A DNA stretch of 64,000 nucleotides from an uncultured Formosa sp. (GCF_947500765.1 NZ_CANMTH010000001.1:1-64000), one strand, 5' to 3'. Shown: positions 1-8,383, numbered from the stretch's first letter. A program made the numbers and translations. The notes: generated from the letters alone by a model not told the origin.

Positions 1-180
1 CCTGTTGCTGCAATTCCTGTATCTGTTGTTCCAATGAACCAATTACCATTTATTCCAATAGTTGGCGTTAATCCATCTGTTCCAGCAGCACCATCTGCAC
101 CCGCAGCTCCTGTTGCTGCAATTCCTGTATCTGTTGTTCCAATGAACCAATTACCATTTATTCCAATAGTTGGCGTTAAT
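1..180 (-). repeat. 108-bp tandem repeat (36 aa) in the collagen-like gene
   Basis: The segment beginning at position 1 is repeated almost exactly from 109. Each unit encodes a GxNGNWFIGTTDTGIAATG module joined by Gly-Ala-Asp collagen-like triplets. It continues past the left edge. Confidence 0.85.
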
Positions 181-2768
181 CCATCCGTTCCGTCAACACC
201 GTTTATTCCATCAATACCATTTGTTCCGTCAGCTCCATTTAATGATGCTAACCATTGGACTTCCGTGCCTGTGAAACCACCGTCTACTGCAATTTCGTAA
301 GCTGAAGCTCCATCTGCTCCCGCAACACCTTGCGCACCTGTGAAATCTGAAGTTGTAAATGTTGAGCCATCTGAATATGTGATTGTGAATGTGCCATCCC
401 CATTATCTACCGTTGAAGTAATGCCTACTCCATCGGCTCCATCTGCTCCTGATAAATTTACCGTTGTAAAAGTTGAACCATCTGTATAAACAATAGTAAA
501 CGTACCATCGCCGTTGTCTGTGGTTGAATCTATTCCGACTCCATCTACACCGTCTGTTCCATCTGCTCCCGCAACACCCTGTGCACCTGTAAAATCTGCA
601 GTCGTAAATGTAGATCCATCTGAATATGTGATTGTGAATGTGCCATCTCCATTATCTACCGTTGAAGTAATGCCTACACCGTCAGTACCATCTGATCCTG
701 ATAAATTTACCGTTGTAAAAGTTGAACCATCTGTATAAACAATAGTAAACGTACCATCGCCGTTGTCTGTGGTTGAATCTATTCCGACTCCATCTACACC
801 GTCTGTTCCATCTGTTCCAGCAACACCTTGTGCACCTGTAAAATCTGGAGTTGTAAATGTTGAGCCATCTGAATATGTGATTGTAAAGGTACCGTCGCCG
901 TTATCTACCGTTGAAGTGATGCCTACGCCGTCTGTTCCATCTGCTCCTGATAAATTTACTGTGGTAAAAGTTGAACCATCTGTATAAACAATAGTAAACG
1001 TACCATCACCATTATCTGTTGTTGAATCTATTCCAACGCCATCTACACCGTCTGTTCCAGCAACACCTTGTGCACCTGTGAAATCTGAAGTTGTAAATGT
1101 TGAGCCATCTGAATATGTGATTGTGAATGTGCCATCCCCATTATCTACCGTTGAAGTGATGCCTACGCCGTCTGTTCCATCTGCTCCTGATAAATTTACC
1201 GTTGTAAAAGTCGATCCATCTGTATAAACAATAGTAAACGTACCATCACCGTTATCTGTTGTTGAATCTATTCCGACGCCATCTGTTCCATCTGCACCAG
1301 CAACACCTTGTGCACCTGTGAAATCTGAAGTTGTAAATGTTGAGCCATCTGAATATGTGATTGTGAATGTGCCATCTCCATTATCTACCGTTGAAGTAAT
1401 GCCTACACCGTCTGTTCCATCTGCTCCTGATAAATTTACCGTTGTAAAAGTTGAACCATCTGTATAAACAATAGTAAACGTACCATCGCCGTTATCTGTT
1501 GTTGAATCTATTCCGACGCCATCTGTTCCATCTGCTCCATCTGCACCGGCAACACCCTGTGCACCTGTAAAATCTGCAGTCGTAAATGTAGATCCATCTG
1601 AATATGTGATTGTGAATGTACCATCTCCATTATCTACCGTTGAAGTGATGCCTACGCCGTCTGTTCCATCTGCTCCTGATAAATTTACCGTTGTAAAAGT
1701 CGATCCATCTGTATAAACAATAGTAAACGTACCATCACCATTATCTGTTGTTGAATCTATTCCAACGCCATCTGTTCCATCAGCTCCATCTGCACCAGCA
1801 ACACCTTGCGCACCTGTGAAATCTGAAGTTGTAAATGTTGAGCCATCTGAATATGTGATTGTGAATGTACCATCTCCATTATCTACCGTTGAAGTAATGC
1901 CTACTCCATCGGCTCCATCTGCTCCTGATAAATTTACCGTTGTAAAAGTTGAACCATCTGTATAAACAATAGTAAACGTACCATCACCGTTATCTGTCGT
2001 TGAATCTATTCCGACTCCATCTACACCGTCTGTTCCATCTGCTCCCGCAACACCCTGTGCACCTGTAAAATCTGCAGTCGTAAATGTAGATCCATCTGTA
2101 TAAACAATAGTAAACGTACCATCGCCGTTGTCTGTGGTTGAATCTATTCCGACTCCATCTACACCATCAGCTCCCGCAGGACCATTTGCTAAATTAATAG
2201 TTATCTGATCATTATTTTCATTAAAGTAGGTTATTGTACCATCTCCATTATCAACAATAGTTGTTATCGTTTCTAGGTTCTTAACCAAATTAGTCATATC
2301 TAATGCAGTAACATCTCCATTTTCATCTTTATAATCTAAAGATTTTCCATCGTCGTTAAGACTAAGAAACGTTAATGTTTCCACATTACTATTTGTTATA
2401 ATTTGTACATCTCCATTCTCATCAATGTAAGAATATTGATTATTAACCACGTCCCAATACACAATGTTATCTGGTAAATCCTGCTTTGCCAAGAATCTTA
2501 CCCAACGATCTTGATACCAATAATAATATCCTGGACTTATTCCTGTGGAAGTATTTGTATTATAAACCAACAAACTTTCAATATTTCCTGCGGAAATAGT
2601 AGTTTGATCTGTTAGACTAGTTAAAGGTACTTGCGGTATTAAAACCCCCTTATTACTAGATACAATTTCTAACTGCGTCGACGAATTTGGCATATCTGTA
2701 CCGATCCCTACTTGAGAGTAGGTAACATGAGCCGTAAATAAAATGAGTAATAGTAAAATTTTTTTCAT
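1..2768 (-). CDS. Collagen-like repetitive surface protein, N-terminal 922 codons (runs off left edge)
   Basis: The minus-strand frame is open from ATG at 2768 to the window edge with no stop, so the protein exceeds 922 residues. Residues 1-19 form a signal peptide (MKKILLLLILFTAHVTYSQ). The next part carries GIGTDMPNSS and, near residue 80, GYYYWYQDRWVRF, a head common in Bacteroidota exported proteins. From about residue 200 to 820 it is made of alternating repeats containing DNGDGTFTITYSDGSTFTT and GADGTDGVGI, followed by 36-residue repeats with NGNWFIGTTDTG. Gly-X-Y runs are collagen-like. It is probably secreted and surface-exposed, perhaps adhesive or structural; the missing C terminus would show whether it has a T9SS or other anchor. 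The neighbour upstream is an AraC-type regulator on the same strand. Function is inferred from repeats only. Confidence 0.85.
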   Translation of the reverse strand, partial: MKKILLLLILFTAHVTYSQVGIGTDMPNSSTQLEIVSSNKGVLIPQVPLTSLTDQTTISAGNIESLLVYNTNTSTGISPGYYYWYQDRWVRFLAKQDLPDNIVYWDVVNNQYSYIDENGDVQIITNSNVETLTFLSLNDDGKSLDYKDENGDVTALDMTNLVKNLETITTIVDNGDGTITYFNENNDQITINLANGPAGADGVDGVGIDSTTDNGDGTFTIVYTDGSTFTTADFTGAQGVAGADGTDGVDGVGIDSTTDNGDGTFTIVYTDGSTFTTVNLSGADGADGVGITSTVDNGDGTFTITYSDGSTFTTSDFTGAQGVAGADGADGTDGVGIDSTTDNGDGTFTIVYTDGSTFTTVNLSGADGTDGVGITSTVDNGDGTFTITYSDGSTFTTADFTGAQGVAGADGADGTDGVGIDSTTDNGDGTFTIVYTDGSTFTTVNLSGADGTDGVGITSTVDNGDGTFTITYSDGSTFTTSDFTGAQGVAGADGTDGVGIDSTTDNGDGTFTIVYTDGSTFTTVNLSGADGTDGVGITSTVDNGDGTFTITYSDGSTFTTSDFTGAQGVAGTDGVDGVGIDSTTDNGDGTFTIVYTDGSTFTTVNLSGADGTDGVGITSTVDNGDGTFTITYSDGSTFTTPDFTGAQGVAGTDGTDGVDGVGIDSTTDNGDGTFTIVYTDGSTFTTVNLSGSDGTDGVGITSTVDNGDGTFTITYSDGSTFTTADFTGAQGVAGADGTDGVDGVGIDSTTDNGDGTFTIVYTDGSTFTTVNLSGADGADGVGITSTVDNGDGTFTITYSDGSTFTTSDFTGAQGVAGADGASAYEIAVDGGFTGTEVQWLASLNGADGTNGIDGINGVDGTDGLTPTIGINGNWFIGTTDTGIAATGAAGADGAAGTDGLTPTIGINGNWFIGTTDTGIAAT
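300..2170 (-). repeat. Alternating A/B long-period repeats, about 240-250 bp per A+B pair
   Basis: Two unit types alternate about seven times: A encodes GITSTVDNGDGTFTITYSDG and B encodes GIDSTTDNGDGTFTIVYTDG. The B landmark gttgaatctattcc recurs near 523, 772, 1021, 1265, 1505, 1750, 1998 and 2143. Spacing varies from unit to unit because short Gly-X-Y spacers differ by multiples of three bases, which keeps the frame open. Nucleotide identity between units is very high, so slippage or recombination between units is likely. Confidence 0.9.
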
Positions 2769-3234
2769 AAAATCTGGGTTATTTTGACTTATCGCTTTAA
2801 CAGGTTTTGCTTAAAATAAAATGGCTATTCGATAAATTAATAGCAATTAAAACACATTTTATCAGGCATAAAAACCGTATTTCTAATGTATTATTTAAAT
2901 ATTGTGTTAAAAATTTTACGTTTAGCTGTTTTCCTGAAAACAGATAATGTTTAAAACATAAAGCACTCAAAATCAAAAACTTAACACAAAAAGATAATTA
3001 TGTTTTTTATAAATTTTAACTACATGTTTACGCTTTTATTCCTCTTAAAGACAAGAAAAAAAACGTTAAAAGAAACTGATTAAAGACAAAATTGTCTTAT
3101 TTAATATAATACGTTAAAAATTATGTTAAACTATAAGCAATCTTAAAAAAAACAAGAGAGACATTTATTTTTTGATTTTTAAGATTATGGAGCATGAAAT
3201 AATAATTGAAAATTAAATTTATGTAACATAAAAA

Positions 3235-3273
3235 AATCGATTCAATTTCTTTACACAAAGAATTAAATCGATT
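3235..3273. repeat. Inverted repeat, near-perfect 16-18 bp arms
   Basis: AATCGATTCAATTTCTT and its near-complement AAAGAATTAAATCGATT are separated by a short loop. It could be a second terminator behind the AraC-type gene or a cruciform-type operator. Confidence 0.5.
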
Positions 3274-3387
3274 ACATTATCATAAGTATGTATTAAGTGA
3301 AATTAAAAATGAAGAATTAAAATATGTATTTTACAGATCTTTAAAAAAGCATCTAAAACCTAAATATTATCATTGTTTTAAACATTA

Positions 3388-3455
3388 ATCAAAAAAAATT
3401 AAAACACAAATAACTGTAGCTAAAACAACATTTTATTAGTTTTAACTACAGCTAT
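3388..3455 (-). terminator. Probable terminator of the AraC-type regulator gene
   Basis: Read on the minus strand, AGCTGTAGTTAAAAC pairs with GTTTTAGCTACAGTT across a 12-nt loop, and a run of eight T lies further downstream. It begins 28 bp after the stop codon at 3483. The T run is not immediately adjacent to the stem, so efficiency is uncertain. Confidence 0.5.
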
Positions 3456-3482
3456 TTTTAATTAACACCTAAGGAGATAGGA

Positions 3483-4979
3483 TTAAGTTCTTTTAGTTTT
3501 CAAATTATTAATATAATATGAAGGTGAAGTCTCAGTAAACTTTTTAAAATTAGTAGAAAATTTACTGTGTGAAGAAAAACCGCATTCCTCTGCTAAGTAA
3601 CTTATCTTATAATTTAAATAATCGGGATTTGTATTTAACTTATTTATTATATACAAAATTCTTAACCTATTTATATAGGTATTAAAATCTGAATCTTTAT
3701 GATCCTTAAGTACTTGTCTAAGATATTTTATATTAGTATTAAGGTGGGCTACTAAAATAGCTGAAGACATATTTTTATCTAAAAACCGATTTGAAGCTTC
3801 AAACGCTTCTAATTTATCTAAAAGTATTTTTTCTGTTTTCTTTGAACAGGTTACACCTGGCACTTTTTTTTCTTTATCATTAAAGACATCATCTACATAT
3901 TTGAATACTTTTTTTCTCTTATAATACACGCCTAAAGAAGGTATTACAATAAAAAATATAGTAGCAATAATATTTTTAGAGCCAGAAGATTCTTGAATTG
4001 GAGCTTCCTTTGGAAACTCATTAAGTTCATTAGATGCTTTATTTATAAGCATCCTGAGATGATCCTTATTTTCAGCAATAACTGTTTTATACTTACATCT
4101 ATATAATTTAAAACTATCCGAAATTTCAGCGCGCTGATAATACTCTGCAGCGTTCTTATAAATTTCTTCTTTTATAAAATTATTACATTCTTGATTAGCT
4201 ATCCGCAAACTTTTCTCGATATAAACCTTTGTACTATCTAGTTGCTTCTGTTCTAAATACAGTGTTACTAATCCGTTATATATACTTGTTTCTAGTAAAG
4301 GCTCTCCTAATGCCGATTGTTCAATAAACGAACTTGCTTTTGAATAATGAATAATTGCCGACTTATTATCGTTCAATTTAACGTAACATCTTGCTAATTT
4401 TTCCTCACAGTTTGCTAAATCAAAATATTTTATATTTTTATCCTTCTGCTTTTTCAAAATAAAAATAGCTGATTTTAAATATTCAATAGCATCTACAAGT
4501 TCTTTCGCTTCAATATTATATTCGACTAACTCAAGATTAGCCATAGTTATAAACCTTAAAGCATGTTCCTTGTTCTGTATTTTGGAACTCGCTGCAATAC
4601 TTTCTGCTATCAAATATTTTCCTTTATCTACAAAGCCAATTTTTCTATATTGTCTAGACAAAAATGTATAAATTCTTGATTGCAAACAATAATTATTTTC
4701 AAGCTTAGCCATTTCTAAAGATCTTAAAGCGAAATCTATAGACTCGCCTCTTTTTTCTTCCTGTTCTAGAACAATACTCTTAAGCATTAAAGCGTACATT
4801 TTATTCTGATCACTTTCTGAATACATGAATAAAGAATCTGCAACACGCATAGAAACTAAAGAATTTTCAGACGAAACATCTAATGCGACACCTGAGCAGA
4901 AAGCCTTATTATACTTAGAATCTTTATCTTCTTGAAGATAAATTAAAAACGAAAAAAGAAATAGTATAGCATATTTCAT
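3483..4979 (-). CDS. Membrane-anchored TPR / AraC-family transcriptional regulator
   Basis: 498 residues. Residues 1-16 are a hydrophobic export signal, about 45-310 are TPR-like helices with repeated aromatic/Ala pairs, about 335-355 is a transmembrane helix (IIATIFFIVIPSLGVYY), and about 400-498 is an AraC-type double helix-turn-helix ending in FSSHSKFSTNFKKFTETSPSYY. This is a known Bacteroidota one-component design: a periplasmic TPR sensor and a cytoplasmic DNA-binding domain in one chain. Family proteins regulate surface and exported proteins; the target here is not shown, but the flanking collagen-like gene and palindromes upstream are candidates. A 15-bp palindrome (5152-5166) and a TACGG-type half-site (5366-5380) lie in its 5' region. 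The start is the only ATG giving a signal sequence. Confidence 0.85.
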   Translation of the reverse strand: MKYAILFLFSFLIYLQEDKDSKYNKAFCSGVALDVSSENSLVSMRVADSLFMYSESDQNKMYALMLKSIVLEQEEKRGESIDFALRSLEMAKLENNYCLQSRIYTFLSRQYRKIGFVDKGKYLIAESIAASSKIQNKEHALRFITMANLELVEYNIEAKELVDAIEYLKSAIFILKKQKDKNIKYFDLANCEEKLARCYVKLNDNKSAIIHYSKASSFIEQSALGEPLLETSIYNGLVTLYLEQKQLDSTKVYIEKSLRIANQECNNFIKEEIYKNAAEYYQRAEISDSFKLYRCKYKTVIAENKDHLRMLINKASNELNEFPKEAPIQESSGSKNIIATIFFIVIPSLGVYYKRKKVFKYVDDVFNDKEKKVPGVTCSKKTEKILLDKLEAFEASNRFLDKNMSSAILVAHLNTNIKYLRQVLKDHKDSDFNTYINRLRILYIINKLNTNPDYLNYKISYLAEECGFSSHSKFSTNFKKFTETSPSYYINNLKTKRT

Positions 4980-5151
4980 GGGAGGTTGATTTGGTAGACA
5001 TTCTTAAAGCTAAAGTTTTACAAAACAAAAAACAACCTTAAACCAATATATTCGATAAAGAACAATGATAATTAACAATAATTTCAAAATAAAATAACAA
5101 AAAAATTAAGAATTATTGAATTTAAGATTTATGATAAAAAATCAACAAAAA

Positions 5152-5166
5152 TACGCCTCATGCGTA
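5152..5166. promoter_or_regulatory. Palindrome TACGC-n5-GCGTA upstream of AraC-type gene
   Basis: Perfect 5-bp arms with a 5-nt centre, in otherwise very AT-rich DNA, 173 bp upstream of the regulator start at 4979. Possibly an autoregulatory site; inference from position and symmetry only. Confidence 0.35.
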
Positions 5167-5316
5167 CTTGCTTATTTTAAATAATGGGGAATTTTAATAA
5201 AACTGCTTATCTAATTTTGATACAATTAAATAAAAAACATCATGGAAGGTTTAATAAATTATATTTATAAATGAGATTTAAGGTAATTTGAAACTGGAGT
5301 TTTGGGTTATTTCATA

Positions 5317-5355
5317 GTTGTAATTATTAGCCAATCAAAATACAAATTACAACTA
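5317..5355. repeat. Inverted repeat with 11-bp arms
   Basis: TAGTTGTAATT pairs with AATTACAACTA across about 17 nt. It lies between the gene remnant and the AraC-type regulator. It could be an operator or the terminator of the lost gene; no T run decides this. Confidence 0.4.
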
Positions 5356-5365
5356 ACACATTCTT

Positions 5366-5380
5366 GTGGTAAAACCGTAA
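5366..5380. promoter_or_regulatory. Imperfect copy of the TACGGT-n3-ACCGTA palindrome
   Basis: GTGGT-AAA-ACCGTAA matches one complete half-site of the palindrome family and deviates at one position within the other arm. It lies 387 bp upstream of the AraC-type regulator start. Confidence 0.35.
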
Positions 5381-5422
5381 TTATACAGATATTTAATTAT
5401 CGTTTTTTTTTATAATTTGGGT

Positions 5423-5593
5423 TTAAGGAAGGTTATAATTTAAATATAACCCTCCAATTAAAGCTAGTTTACGGTAGTATAATAAATTAACGCTAACAAA
5501 GTCTTCATTATATTTTGATAATTCTATTTCAAACCTCGTTAAATTATTACCTATTCTATCTCTAAAAACACCCCAAGAACGAGTATGAATCAT
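5423..5593 (-). pseudogene. 3' remnant of a lost gene, possibly an outer-membrane protein
   Basis: A 56-codon frame from ATG at 5593 to TAA at 5423 reads like real protein (WGVFRDRIGNNLTRFEIEL, then SVNLLYYRKLALIGGLYLNY), with alternating polar and aromatic residues as in a C-terminal beta-barrel strand. Upstream DNA has stops in all frames that I checked and no ribosome site, so it looks like the surviving 3' end of a longer gene. It could instead be a genuine small protein. The complete palindrome at 5918 lies upstream of it on the same strand, so this may be a decayed member of the same regulon. Confidence 0.4.
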
Positions 5594-5917
5594 CCTTTTA
5601 AAAGTTTATATAGAATGACTTCTTTTAAAGCTCTCTATCTAAACTGTTATTAACATAAATACAAAACCAAGCAAAATGTCGTATTATAATTTCTAAAATT
5701 ATAAAGCTTACGTTTTTTTTTACAGATGAATTAATAATACATATTTCGACTATAAATAAAATTTTATTTTAGACGTTTTGATTAGCACTTTAGTCATCTT
5801 TCATAACCTCTAAACTTATAAATTAGAAACTTAAAATCAAACTTAAAAAAAAATCACTTTTTAAAAATAAAAAAAAGTGCAGTTCATCGAAAAATATTAA
5901 AAATCAGCATTTTACAT

Positions 5918-5932
5918 TACGGAAAAACCGTA
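5918..5932 (-). promoter_or_regulatory. Palindrome TACGG-n5-CCGTA with downstream TTTTTCGATGAA box
   Basis: On the minus strand TACGGTTTTTCCGTA is followed after about 28 nt by TTTTTCGATGAA. The intervening bases closely match those at the 17458 site. Same arrangement as sites at 14411, 16225 and 17458; candidate binding site for a common regulator. Confidence 0.5.
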
Positions 5933-6269
5933 GTTTTTAAGAAAAAGAGTCTTTAAGACATGCTAAAACTTATAAAACAAAGAGAAATTACTTAAAAGAA
6001 CAATGTCCTTGATTGGTTATAAATTTGTTTATTTAACCTTGATAAAACAATTTTTAAAACGGTATATATCGTTTAAATGTGTGATTATTTTTATTAAAGA
6101 ATCATCTCACAAAAAGGGCTGACTTACAACTTCTGTAAAATTGCAGATTTCAATAATGTTTATATACCATCGTTTGAGATAGAAATTATAATAGAACTCG
6201 TATTTTTAGGTTATACTTTTAAGAATACTATATTCAAGACATAATGATAATAGTATGTAAATTATAAAA

Positions 6270-6302
6270 ACAAAAAAGGGCTCAATCTCTTGAAACCCTT
6301 AT
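6270..6302 (-). terminator. Terminator of the tRNA-Ala transcript
   Basis: Minus-strand AAGGGTTTCAA pairs with TTGAGCCCTT (one bulge) across a GAGA-type loop and is followed by a T run. It sits about 10 bp behind the tRNA 3' end. Confidence 0.8.
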
Positions 6303-6311
6303 TAACACTAG

Positions 6312-6385
6312 TGGAGAAGATGGGATTCGAACCCACGACCTCTTGACTGCCAGTCAAGCACTCTAGCCAACTGAGCTACATCCCC
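6312..6385 (-). tRNA. tRNA-Ala (anticodon GGC)
   Basis: 74 nt folding into a cloverleaf: acceptor GGGGATG/CTTCTCC, D-arm GCTC...GAGT, anticodon stem CTTGA/TCAAG with loop CTGGCAG (anticodon GGC, reads GCC codons), T-arm GTGGG TTCGAAT CCCAT, discriminator A. The G3-U70 wobble pair, the main identity element of alanine tRNA, is present. The acceptor stem has one U6-U67 mismatch. The 3' CCA is not encoded. It is a single gene, not part of an rRNA operon here. Confidence 0.93.
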
Positions 6386-6528
6386 ATAAAATTTTATTTA
6401 AAATATAATTTCAGAACTAAAGTGAGTTTTTAAAATTATGCTCTAAAAATACGTTTTTTTATCACATCTAAGTAAAAAATCCGACCTTCGTAACGTTATA
6501 AATTACTTTTAATTACAAAATACAACTT

Positions 6529-7851
6529 TTGGATAGATCTATATCTTTAAAACATATTAATACACTTGCGGTTCCTGCGATAATAGCAGGTATTAGCGAA
6601 CCCATTTTATCGATAACAGATACTGCGATTATTGGAAATGTAATCTTAAATCCAACCGAATCTTTAGCGGCGGTAGGTATTGTTGGTACGTTTATTTCTA
6701 TGCTAATTTGGGTACTCGGACAAAGCAGAAGTGCCATTACCGCTATTATTTCTCAATCTGTTGGAGCGAATAAATTAGATGCTGTTAAAAATCTTCCTGC
6801 TCAAGCTATATTTTTAATTACCTCGTTAAGCATAGTTATTATACTGGTAACTTACCCTTTAGCCGAATCAATTTTCAGACTCTACAATGCCTCGGGACTC
6901 ATTTTAGATTACGCCCAAGAGTATTATAAAATTCGAGTATTCGGATTCCCTTTTACACTCTTCACATTTGCCATTTTTGGTGCCTTCCGCGGATTACAGA
7001 ACACGTATTACCCCATGATTATTGCTATAATCGGATCGGTTTCTAACATCATTTTAGACTTTGTTTTAGTCTACGGCATTCAAGATTACATTCCCGCAAT
7101 GCACATAAAAGGAGCGGCTTACGCAAGTGTTATCGCACAGCTTATTATGGCTGTAATAGCAGGTTACTATTTGTATAAAAAAACAGACATTCCTTTAAAA
7201 CTTACCTTGCCTTTTAGTAAGGAAATCAAAAAGTTCTTGCTAATGATTCTTAATTTATTCATTAGAACATTAGCACTAAACACAGCATTATATTTTGCAA
7301 GTTCGTACGCTACTAGCTACGGTAAAAACTATATCGCAGCCTATACTATTGCCATTAATATTTGGTTTTTAGGTGCGTTTTTAATTGATGGTTTTGCAAG
7401 TGCAGGAAATATACTTTCAGGAAAATTATTCGGAGCCAAACGCTCAGATTTATTAATAAAACTAAGCAATAAACTTATTGTTTTAGGTATTATTACAGGG
7501 ATCATTTTAGCAGGAATAGGATGGTTATTTTACGAACCTATCGGACGTGTTTTTACGAAACAACCCGAAGTTTTAGATGCGTTTTATAGTGTTTTTTGGA
7601 TTGTTTTAGTCATGCAACCTTTGTGTGCATTAGCTTTTATTTTCGACGGCATGTTTAAAGGTTTAGGAAAAATGAAATACCTAAGAAATGTACTTCTAGC
7701 TTCAACCTTCTTGGTTTTCATTCCAACATTACTCCTATTCGATTATTACAACTATAAACTATATGCCATTTTTATCGCCTTCACACTCTGGATGGCTGCA
7801 CGTGGCTTACCATTAATTATAAAATTTAGACAACTGTTTTTAAAACCCTAA
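6529..7851 (+). CDS. MATE-family multidrug/sodium antiporter (DinF-like)
   Basis: 440 residues, about 12 transmembrane helices in two homologous bundles, inner membrane. The N-terminal segment LAVPAIIAGISEPILSITDTAIIGN is the signature first helix of MATE exporters of the DinF/eukaryotic-like branch. Family members expel cationic drugs or metabolites using Na+ or H+ gradients; substrate unknown here. No ATG is available near the start; TTG at 6529 is the most likely start (an upstream in-frame stop lies at 6499), with ATT at 6502 less likely. Stands alone, followed by a hairpin repeat at 7990. Confidence 0.88.
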   Translation: MDRSISLKHINTLAVPAIIAGISEPILSITDTAIIGNVILNPTESLAAVGIVGTFISMLIWVLGQSRSAITAIISQSVGANKLDAVKNLPAQAIFLITSLSIVIILVTYPLAESIFRLYNASGLILDYAQEYYKIRVFGFPFTLFTFAIFGAFRGLQNTYYPMIIAIIGSVSNIILDFVLVYGIQDYIPAMHIKGAAYASVIAQLIMAVIAGYYLYKKTDIPLKLTLPFSKEIKKFLLMILNLFIRTLALNTALYFASSYATSYGKNYIAAYTIAINIWFLGAFLIDGFASAGNILSGKLFGAKRSDLLIKLSNKLIVLGIITGIILAGIGWLFYEPIGRVFTKQPEVLDAFYSVFWIVLVMQPLCALAFIFDGMFKGLGKMKYLRNVLLASTFLVFIPTLLLFDYYNYKLYAIFIAFTLWMAARGLPLIIKFRQLFLKP

Positions 7852-7989
7852 TTAACAGCTTAATATAAGTTCAAATATATCTTGATTTAATAAATTGTTG
7901 TAAATCACACTACTTTACGACTTATCAAAAAAATATCGTAAAATTTGAAGTGAACAGACCGTTAAATTTCAGGTTATTTGAGCTAAACT

Positions 7990-8029
7990 GATTTTTTTGG
8001 TTCATTTTTTTAGCAATGAAAAAAATGAA
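7990..8029 (+). repeat. Flavobacterial hairpin repeat, copy 1
   Basis: GATTTTTTTGGTTC followed by an 11-bp perfect stem TTCATTTTTTT/AAAAAAATGAA around agcaatg. A second copy, in the opposite orientation, lies at 22173-22213 with the same leader and the same CAATGRAAAAAATGAA end. It may also act as the MATE gene's terminator. Confidence 0.6.
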
Positions 8030-8114
8030 TATCCCTATTATCTCGGATAAACATTAATTATAGTTCTTAAAATCTAAAAATCACTTAAATTTAACCTCGA
8101 TTAAAATCCACGAC

Positions 8115-8282
8115 ATGATTCCACTTTTACAAGACTTAAACATAGAAGACAAAATAAAAAACGCACCCGATTCTAGTTACGAAATCGGGATATTTATTGG
8201 CTCTATGGCTCCTTTTGTAGTGTTGGTTATATTAGCGTATGCTTTATTTTATTACAACAAGAAAAACAATACAGACTTATGA
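8115..8282 (+). CDS. Small single-pass membrane protein (55 aa)
   Basis: Starts MIPLLQDLNIEDK and has one transmembrane helix at about 30-47 (IGSMAPFVVLVILAYALFYY) followed by a Lys/Asn-rich tail. It overlaps the next small gene by ATGA, so the two are probably translationally coupled. I do not recognise the family. The start is the only ATG and the frame ends exactly at the overlap. Confidence 0.55.
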   Translation: MIPLLQDLNIEDKIKNAPDSSYEIGIFIGSMAPFVVLVILAYALFYYNKKNNTDL

Positions 8283-8383
8283 ATATATTAAACTTTTTAA
8301 GCGGAAACGGACTCTTTCTAGTACTTGCTATAATACTCGTTATTATTTATATTTATAACCGTAACAAAGGCAGACGCAAATAA
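8279..8383 (+). CDS. Tiny membrane protein (34 aa)
   Basis: A single hydrophobic helix (GLFLVLAIILVIIYIY) with a strongly basic C-terminal tail NRNKGRRK, giving an N-out/C-in orientation by the positive-inside rule. ATG overlaps the stop of the preceding small gene (ATGA). Likely a subunit or accessory peptide of a membrane complex together with its partner; the complex is not evident from neighbours (MATE exporter upstream, 2OG oxygenase convergent downstream). Confidence 0.5.
   Translation: MNILNFLSGNGLFLVLAIILVIIYIYNRNKGRRK

Larger units (their letters stand above)
2769..3482. other. 714-bp intergenic region with several inverted repeats, no gene seen
   Basis: AT-rich and without a convincing reading frame. 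It carries a perfect inverted repeat CTGTTTTC-ct-GAAAACAG (2926-2943), another AAGACAA-aa-TTGTCTT (3083-3098), a half-site of the palindrome family described elsewhere (aaaaccgta, 2871-2879), and two larger stem-loops listed separately. The first three lie 100-330 bp upstream of the collagen-like gene and could be operators for it; this is inference. Confidence 0.5.
4980..6311. other. 1.3-kb gene-poor region between the AraC-type gene and tRNA-Ala
   Basis: No complete gene is visible. It contains a gene remnant (5423-5593), a full palindromic site (5918-5932), an imperfect one (5366-5380), the palindrome TACGCctcatGCGTA (5152-5166), an 11-bp inverted repeat around tagttgtaatt/aattacaacta (5317-5355), and the tRNA terminator. 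The length and content suggest an eroded gene plus regulatory DNA. Confidence 0.6.

Noticed and set aside
34..987. Plus-strand Pro/Ser/Val-rich reading frames (such as 34-300, 514-738, 763-987)
   Set aside because: They are antisense shadows of the collagen-like repeat gene; the minus-strand frame is continuous with signal peptide and repeat logic.
300..2170. CRISPR array
   Set aside because: Long regular repeats, but they are in-frame protein repeats with diverged spacers of coding sequence; no short direct repeats with unique spacers and no cas genes.
6312..6385. tRNA-Gly (anticodon GCC)
   Set aside because: First reading on the wrong strand; on the minus strand the loop is CTGGCAG, anticodon GGC, with G3-U70, hence tRNA-Ala.
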